DNA of 64,000 nucleotides from NCBI GenBank assembly GCA_028285415.1, contig JANQPF010000003.1, positions 186,001-250,000 on the forward strand, read 5' to 3'. Under the pieces are notes generated by a model that was given only the letters and a program-made list of their open reading frames with translations, did not search any database and was not told the DNA's origin. The translations under genes were made by a program, and so were the position numbers. Source of the DNA: Pseudomonadales bacterium (lineage in GTDB: Bacteria > Pseudomonadota > Gammaproteobacteria > Pseudomonadales > Azotimanducaceae). Of the stretch, positions 59,471 to 64,000 are shown piece after piece. The stretch's first letter is position 1, and each line of letters starts with the position of its first letter.

Positions 59471-60727
59471 CTAATCCTTCCTGGGGTGCAGCTGCACCGG
59501 CAGGTCAGCATAGCCACGCACGAAATTGGAGCGTACCCGCTCGGGTTCGCCGACGACTTCCACGAACTCGAAGCGCTTCATGATTTCTTCCCACAGCACG
59601 CGGAGCTGCATCTCCGCCAGCCGGTTACCCATGCAACGGTGAATGCCGAAGCCGAAGGAAACGTGATTGCGCGCGTTGGGGCGGTCGATGATCAGGCGGT
59701 TCGCGTCCGTAAACTTGTCTTCGTCACGATTGCCGGACACGTACCACATGGCCACTTTATCGCCTTTGCGGATGAGTTTGCCGCCTACTTCGACATCTTC
59801 GAGCGCGGTCCGGCGCATGTATGCCAGCGGCGTCTGCCAGCGGATGATCTCCGCCACCATGTTTGGAATCAGGCTCTCGTCGGCACGCAGCTTGGCGTAC
59901 TCCTCGGGATACTGGTTCAGCGCCAGCACGCCTCCCGAGATCGAGTTTCGAGTGGTGTCGTTGCCGCCCACGATCAGGAGCATGATATTGCCCAGATACT
60001 CCATTGGCTGGTTGACGAGGTCTTTGGTGGCCTCACCGTTGGCAAGCATGGAGATGAGGTCGAAACCCGGCTCCTGGTGCGCGCGCTGATGCCAGAGCTC
60101 GGTGAAACAGGCCAGACACTCGAGGAATTCCTGGCGCCGTTCTTCCTGTGACATCTCCGTTACGGTCGCGGCGTCCGACCAGCGGGTGAGCTTGCGGCGG
60201 TCTTCGAACGGGAAGTTGAAGAGCGTTGCCAGCATCTGGGTCGTGAGCTCAACCGAAACGCGGTCCACCCAGTTGAACGTCTCGCCGATCGGCAGACCGT
60301 CGAGGACGCGGGCGCTGCGCTCGCGGATCAGCGTTTCGAAGGCGGCGAGGTTGCGGGGCCCCACAACCGGGCTCACCACTTTGCGCTGCGCATCGTGCTT
60401 GGGCTGATCCATGGCAATGAACATGGGCGTCTTGAAGTCTTCGTTCACGTCAATGAGCGAAATGGTGCCTTCTGACGAAAACTGCTGATGATTCGAATCG
60501 ACCGCTTTGATGTCGTCGAACCGGGTAATCGACCAGAACGGTCCGTAGCGACTGTCGGCGTGGTAGTGCACCGGATCTTCTTTCCTCAGACGTTCGAAGT
60601 AAGGCCAGATGGCGTCGTTCTGCATGAGGTGCCAGTTGCTGACGTCGAGCTGATCCAGCGGCAGCTCCGACGCCTGGCGCAGCAGCTTTTCCCGATCGGG
60701 CAACACAGTCATGTTCATGGGACTCAT
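59471..60727 (-). CDS. CYP153-type cytochrome P450 (probable alkane/fatty-acid terminal hydroxylase)
   Basis: CYP153 enzymes hydroxylate the terminal carbon of medium-chain alkanes or fatty acids. Family-typical stretches are LPLDQLDVSN, PYFERLRKEDPVHYH, PMFIAMDQPKHDAQRK and VSVELTTQMLATLF. The I-helix GGNDTTRN, ExxR (EIIRWQT) and the heme loop FGFGIHRCMGNRLAEMQLR (Cys365) follow. At 418 residues it is slightly shorter than many CYP153 proteins because of a short N-terminus. The ferredoxin and reductase that usually accompany CYP153 are not here. It is divergent from a LysR regulator. Confidence 0.9.
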   Translation of the reverse strand: MSPMNMTVLPDREKLLRQASELPLDQLDVSNWHLMQNDAIWPYFERLRKEDPVHYHADSRYGPFWSITRFDDIKAVDSNHQQFSSEGTISLIDVNEDFKTPMFIAMDQPKHDAQRKVVSPVVGPRNLAAFETLIRERSARVLDGLPIGETFNWVDRVSVELTTQMLATLFNFPFEDRRKLTRWSDAATVTEMSQEERRQEFLECLACFTELWHQRAHQEPGFDLISMLANGEATKDLVNQPMEYLGNIMLLIVGGNDTTRNSISGGVLALNQYPEEYAKLRADESLIPNMVAEIIRWQTPLAYMRRTALEDVEVGGKLIRKGDKVAMWYVSGNRDEDKFTDANRLIIDRPNARNHVSFGFGIHRCMGNRLAEMQLRVLWEEIMKRFEFVEVVGEPERVRSNFVRGYADLPVQLHPRKD

Positions 60728-60797
60728 CTCGTGTGAAGGCGCCAGTCATCCTAAGGGCGGACTGGTATTCAGTAAAATGAGAAATCATGCTGTAATC

Positions 60798-60812
60798 ATT
60801 CCAAGCTGGAAT
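60798..60812. promoter_or_regulatory. Palindrome in the CYP153-LysR intergenic region (candidate LysR operator)
   Basis: ATTCCAAGCTGGAAT is a 6-bp inverted repeat around 3 bases and contains the T-N11-A pattern typical of LysR-type binding sites. It lies 14 bp before the regulator's start and about 70 bp before the CYP153 start. Confidence 0.55.
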
Positions 60813-60825
60813 GTCAGGAGGCGCT

Positions 60826-61737
60826 ATGCGGGCTCTGTCCGATCTGAAAAAGCTCCGTCACGTTGTGGAAGTGGCGCGGGCGGGCAGCTTCACCGCGGCC
60901 AGCGCAGCTCTGGCGGTCACCCAGTCATCCGTGACCAAAAGCGTTGCGGAAACCGAGCGGCTCCTCGGCATCAAGCTCTTTGAGCGTTTGCCGCGCGGCG
61001 TGCAGCTGACGGCCGCCGGCGAGACGTTCGTGCCGCGGGCGGAGCGCATTCTCAACGATGCCGACGAGCTCATGGAAGACCTGGCTTCACTGCGGACGCT
61101 CGAGCGGGGCAAGCTGCGCATCGGTGTGGCCCCCGCGGCCTTTGTCACCTTTCTGGAGAGTACGGTCAGCGCGTTTGCCCGGGTGTATCCGGGGTTGAGT
61201 GTGAGTGTCAGCGAGGGCACGGTGGCCGATCTCACCCAGGCGGCGCTCAATGGTGAGGTGGACCTGGTGGTTGGCGGCGTGAATTACCTCGATCGCGAAG
61301 ACATGTTCACCACCCAGGTTGCCAAGCTCTACTCGTTCGTCATTGCTCGAAGTGACCACCCACTTACCGTAAAAGGCAGTCCTGATGGGGCTGAGCTCCT
61401 GAAATACCCGGTCATCATGCCCGAGGCCGGCCCGGTCGCCGATCGGGTCCTTGCCGCCGCCTACCAGGCGGCTGGCCTCTCGCCCGTACCTGCTCAGTAT
61501 GTCTGTGACTACTTTCCGCTCGTCCGTCAGCTCGTGCAGGCGACGGATGCGATCTCGCCGGTGGTGAGTCTGGCACCTGCAAGTCTGCGGTTTCGCGACG
61601 AGTTTGCCGTCTTCGAGGGGGTGTTGTTGTTGAACGAGCAGTATCTCGGTGTGGCCCATGCGGTGCGGCGCTCGCCCGGACCCGCGGCGCGGGCGTTCAT
61701 CGAGATTTTCCGCAGTTTCCTGCGCGATGCCGCGTGA
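60826..61737 (+). CDS. LysR-type transcriptional regulator
   Basis: A DNA-binding regulator. The N-terminal helix-turn-helix is clear (LRHVVEVARAGSFTAASAALAVTQSSVTKSVAETERLLGIKLFERLPRG, shown in segments of the family pattern), followed by a periplasmic-binding-like effector domain starting RGKLRIGVAPAAF. I choose ATG 60826 (303 residues) because AGGAGG lies five bases upstream; an ATG at 60811 falls inside the palindrome. Divergent placement suggests it controls the CYP153 gene and itself. The inducer is unknown. It ends 1 bp before the convergent transglycosylase gene. Confidence 0.93.
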   Translation: MRALSDLKKLRHVVEVARAGSFTAASAALAVTQSSVTKSVAETERLLGIKLFERLPRGVQLTAAGETFVPRAERILNDADELMEDLASLRTLERGKLRIGVAPAAFVTFLESTVSAFARVYPGLSVSVSEGTVADLTQAALNGEVDLVVGGVNYLDREDMFTTQVAKLYSFVIARSDHPLTVKGSPDGAELLKYPVIMPEAGPVADRVLAAAYQAAGLSPVPAQYVCDYFPLVRQLVQATDAISPVVSLAPASLRFRDEFAVFEGVLLLNEQYLGVAHAVRRSPGPAARAFIEIFRSFLRDAA

Positions 61738-61738
61738 G

Positions 61739-62980
61739 CTACGGGCCGCGGTTGATCTGCTCAGCCACCGCAGTGAAGAGCGCGGTCGATGGGTAACCGT
61801 CGGCGATCAGACCAAACTGCTGCTGAAAGCGGCGAATGGCGCCCCGCGTGCCGGGACCCAGCACCCCGTCGGGTTTGCCGGCATCGTAGCCGAGCGTGTT
61901 GAGATTCGACTGCAGTCGGGTGATATCCGCCGTCGCAAAGCGCTCTGACGGCAGCGTCGCGCGCAGACGTCCGGCACCGGCTATGCGGTCAGCCAGGCGT
62001 CCGACGGAGAGCGCATACGATTCCGACCGGTTCCACTTCATCAGCGTTTTGAAGTTGGGGTATACCAGGAAGGCAGGTCCCGTATGACCGCTCGGCAGCA
62101 GCAGCGCCGCTTCGAGGTCGATGGGGGCCAGCGGTCTGTCGAACGTGTCCTTGATGCCGGTTTCGGACCAGTAAGCCAGCGACTGCCAGTTGGATCTGCC
62201 GGCCTGCGCGTGGTCGAAGTTCTCGGGCAGCACCACCTCCCGGCCCCAGCGGTAACCGGCCTGCCAGCCGAGGCTCTCGAGATACGCGGCACCCGATGTG
62301 AGCGCGTCGGTCAGGCTGCCAAGCAGGTCACGCCTGCCATCACCGTCACCGTCGACGGCGTGGGCGAGGTACGTGGTTGGCATGAACTGCATATGTCCGA
62401 TGGCGCCCGCCCAGGAGCCGATGAGCGCATCCGCATCGATGTCGCCGGCTGCAATGATCTTGAGGACGGCAAGGAGCTCATTCGCAAAGAAATCGGCCCG
62501 GCGCGAATCGCAGGCGAGCGTCGTCAGCGCGGAGGGAATCGACAGTGTGCCGAAGTAGCTGCCGTAGTTCGTTTCCAATCCCCATAGCGCAACGAGGTAT
62601 TGCGGCGGGATACCCGTCTCGCGCTGCACGAGCGCCAGGAACGATGCGTGTCGGGTCAACATCTCGCGGCCTTTTTCAACGCGCTCCGGCGTGACTCGGG
62701 CGTTGTAGTACTGCGTAAACGTCTGGGTGAATTCAGGTTGGCTGCGATCGGCGCTGATGACCCTCGGCAGCTCGACGACCGTGTCCATGACCGACGCGAC
62801 GGTGTTGTCGGGTACGCCGCTATCGAGCGCTCGCTGACGCAGGTCGGCAACGCAAGTCTGCCAATCGGCCTGCGCGGGCGCGGCCAGACCGGCCAGCAGC
62901 ACCATAGTGGGCAGTCCCAGGGCGGGCAGTCCCAGTGCGGGCAGTCCCAGGCCGCGCCTGACATGCATCCTTGTACTCAT
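61739..62980 (-). CDS. MltB-like lytic murein transglycosylase with peptidoglycan-binding domain
   Basis: It cleaves the MurNAc-GlcNAc bond of peptidoglycan in the periplasm. The catalytic Glu is in LVALWGLETNYGSYFG, with GAIGHMQFMPTTYLAHAVDGDGDG downstream. A C-terminal PG_binding_1 domain follows (RLQSNLNTLGYDAGKPDGVLGPGTRGAIRRFQQ). The start is ambiguous: ATG 62980 and ATG 62968 both open a signal peptide made of repeated GLPAL units ending AAPAQA. No lipobox Cys is seen, so it should be soluble. The long in-frame extension to 63106 is rejected because it is highly basic and covers the repeats. Confidence 0.9.
   Translation of the reverse strand: MSTRMHVRRGLGLPALGLPALGLPTMVLLAGLAAPAQADWQTCVADLRQRALDSGVPDNTVASVMDTVVELPRVISADRSQPEFTQTFTQYYNARVTPERVEKGREMLTRHASFLALVQRETGIPPQYLVALWGLETNYGSYFGTLSIPSALTTLACDSRRADFFANELLAVLKIIAAGDIDADALIGSWAGAIGHMQFMPTTYLAHAVDGDGDGRRDLLGSLTDALTSGAAYLESLGWQAGYRWGREVVLPENFDHAQAGRSNWQSLAYWSETGIKDTFDRPLAPIDLEAALLLPSGHTGPAFLVYPNFKTLMKWNRSESYALSVGRLADRIAGAGRLRATLPSERFATADITRLQSNLNTLGYDAGKPDGVLGPGTRGAIRRFQQQFGLIADGYPSTALFTAVAEQINRGP
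62909..62950. repeat. Three 15-bp tandem repeats in the signal-peptide region
   Basis: GGGCAGTCCCAG recurs at 62909, 62924 and 62939 with 3 variable bases between copies. On the coding strand each unit adds Gly-Leu-Pro plus two residues to the hydrophobic core. Gain or loss of a unit keeps the reading frame. Confidence 0.85.
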
Positions 62981-63003
62981 CCTCGTACGTTTCCTTGTAC
63001 CTT
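62968..63003. repeat. Imperfect 12-bp tandem repeats at the transglycosylase start
   Basis: On the minus strand, units of the form nnnGTACnAGGA repeat at 12-base spacing just before and around the two candidate ATG codons. Each unit carries an AAGGA or GAGGA that looks like a ribosome-binding site. Confidence 0.6.
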
Positions 63004-63129
63004 TTCTTGTCCGGGGCCAAGCATCAACTGTAGACTGACGCCACGCTTCATCCGCTGCAAGTTTTTCTCGCTTTCTCGAGTGAAAACGACGCTTGGACCA
63101 TAGCAAGCTTGTGGCGAGAGAGACAATTT

Positions 63130-64000
63130 TTGGACATCACGCACATCTTAGAGGGCCTGAACGAGGCTCAACGTCAGGCCGTCTCCGCACCCGTTGGTAA
63201 TACCCTGGTCGTGGCCGGCGCGGGCAGCGGCAAAACCCGGGTGCTGGTGCATCGCATTGCCTGGCTGATCGACGTGGAGGGCGTCTCACCCCACGGGATC
63301 CTGGCGGTGACGTTCACCAACAAAGCGGCGTCCGAGATGCGTGCGCGCATCGAAGAGCTCCTGCAGATCTCCGCACGCTCGCTCTGGGTCGGGACGTTTC
63401 ACGGTCTCGCCCATCGGCTTCTGCGCATGCACTGGCAGGAAGCCAAGTTGCCGCAGAATTTTCAGATACTCGACTCCGATGACCAGCTGCGCCTGGTCAA
63501 GCGTGTCATGCGGGCTCTCGACATAGACGAGAAGAAGTGGCCCGCGCGCCAGGCCACCTGGTTCATCAACGGCCAGAAAGACGAAGGCCGGCGCGCGCAT
63601 CAGGTCCCGAGTTCCGACGATCTGTTCCAGATTACACACAAGCGAATCTACGAAGCATACGAGGAGCTCTGCGAGCAGGGTGGGCTCGTGGACTTTGCGG
63701 AGCTCCTGCTCAGAAGCCACGAGCTCTGGCTCAACGATCCGGTGCTCCTCGACCACTACCAGAAGCGTTTCAACAACATCCTGGTCGACGAGTTTCAGGA
63801 CACCAACACGATCCAATATGCTTGGCTCAGAGTCCTTGCGGGGCAGACCGGAAACGTCATGGCGGTTGGGGATGACGATCAGTCCATTTACGGCTGGCGC
63901 GGCGCCAAGATCGAGAACATTCATCAGTTTGGCAGCGACTTTGCCCAGGTGGAGACCATTCGTCTCGAACAGAACTATCGTTCGACGCAGAACATCCTGA
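63130..64000 (+). CDS. uvrD: DNA helicase II UvrD (N-terminal part, runs off the window)
   Basis: UvrD is a superfamily 1 3'-5' helicase for nucleotide-excision and mismatch repair. The visible 290 residues track E. coli UvrD closely. They show the Q-motif LNEAQRQAV, Walker A AGAGSGKT, motif Ia VTFTNKAASEMR, VGTFHGLAHRLL, motif II VDEFQDTN, motif III GDDDQSIYGWRGA and the motif IV start LEQNYRST. I place the start at TTG 63130, where the protein (LDITHILEGLNEAQ) aligns with the E. coli start MDVSYLLDSLN; another TTG at 63109 is possible. It is divergent from the transglycosylase gene. The C-terminal half is outside the window. Confidence 0.96.
   Translation, partial: MDITHILEGLNEAQRQAVSAPVGNTLVVAGAGSGKTRVLVHRIAWLIDVEGVSPHGILAVTFTNKAASEMRARIEELLQISARSLWVGTFHGLAHRLLRMHWQEAKLPQNFQILDSDDQLRLVKRVMRALDIDEKKWPARQATWFINGQKDEGRRAHQVPSSDDLFQITHKRIYEAYEELCEQGGLVDFAELLLRSHELWLNDPVLLDHYQKRFNNILVDEFQDTNTIQYAWLRVLAGQTGNVMAVGDDDQSIYGWRGAKIENIHQFGSDFAQVETIRLEQNYRSTQNIL

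Overview
This 64 kb window is chromosomal DNA of a gammaproteobacterium (roughly 60% G+C by eye) and spans the replication origin. The evidence is the gene order. Leftward from an origin-like gap lie dnaA-dnaN-recF-gyrB. Rightward lie rpmH-rnpA-yidD-yidC-mnmE, mnmG-rsmG-parA-parB, the full atpIBEFHAGDC operon, glmU and glmS. This is the Pseudomonas-type origin arrangement. The cytochrome oxidase cluster (ctaCDGE, a DUF2909 protein, SURF1, a PA0111-like protein, ctaA, ctaB, sco) also follows Pseudomonas order, and the homoserine kinase is the aminoglycoside-phosphotransferase-like type found in Pseudomonas. The species cannot be named from sequence alone. A CYP153-type P450 hints at alkane or fatty-acid oxidation.

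Layout. 0-5.2 kb: the end of thrB and a giant NAD-glutamate dehydrogenase. 5.2-7.5 kb: egtB-egtD (ergothioneine). 7.5-16.2 kb: an aa3/caa3-type cytochrome c oxidase with its heme A and copper assembly factors. 16.2-16.6 kb: a gene-free leader or promoter region. 16.6-20.7 kb: dprA-tsaC-aroE-yheV and a LysM protein. 20.9-26.6 kb: def-fmt-rsmB-trkA-trkH. 26.6-28.8 kb: an LpxL-like acyltransferase, tag and gmhB. 28.8-34.8 kb: the dnaA operon. 34.84-35.6 kb: oriC. 35.6-43.9 kb: rpmH to parB. 44.0-51.1 kb: ATP synthase. 51.2-54.4 kb: glmU and glmS. 54.4-61.7 kb: a more accessory stretch with a membrane protein, a ketopantoate-reductase-like protein, a serine hydrolase, two small unknown proteins, two P450s and a LysR regulator. 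61.7-64 kb: an MltB-like lytic transglycosylase and the start of uvrD, which runs off the end.

How the parts work together. parA-parB can be paired with one perfect parS palindrome and one near-perfect one inside recF, about 4 kb from oriC, giving a complete ParABS system. The oxidase cluster holds both the structural subunits and most factors needed for heme A, CuA and CuB insertion. glmU and glmS supply UDP-GlcNAc for the envelope. def-fmt-rsmB and mnmE/mnmG/rsmG serve translation.

I found no CRISPR array, insertion sequence, prophage, rRNA or tRNA, and no clearly new multi-gene system. The most interesting items are the parS pair in recF, the Sco-like CxxxC protein in the oxidase cluster, the CYP153/LysR divergent pair with a 15-bp palindrome, the tandem repeats at the start of the lytic transglycosylase gene, a Ser-for-Gly change in the AtpA P-loop, and the long leader upstream of ctaC.
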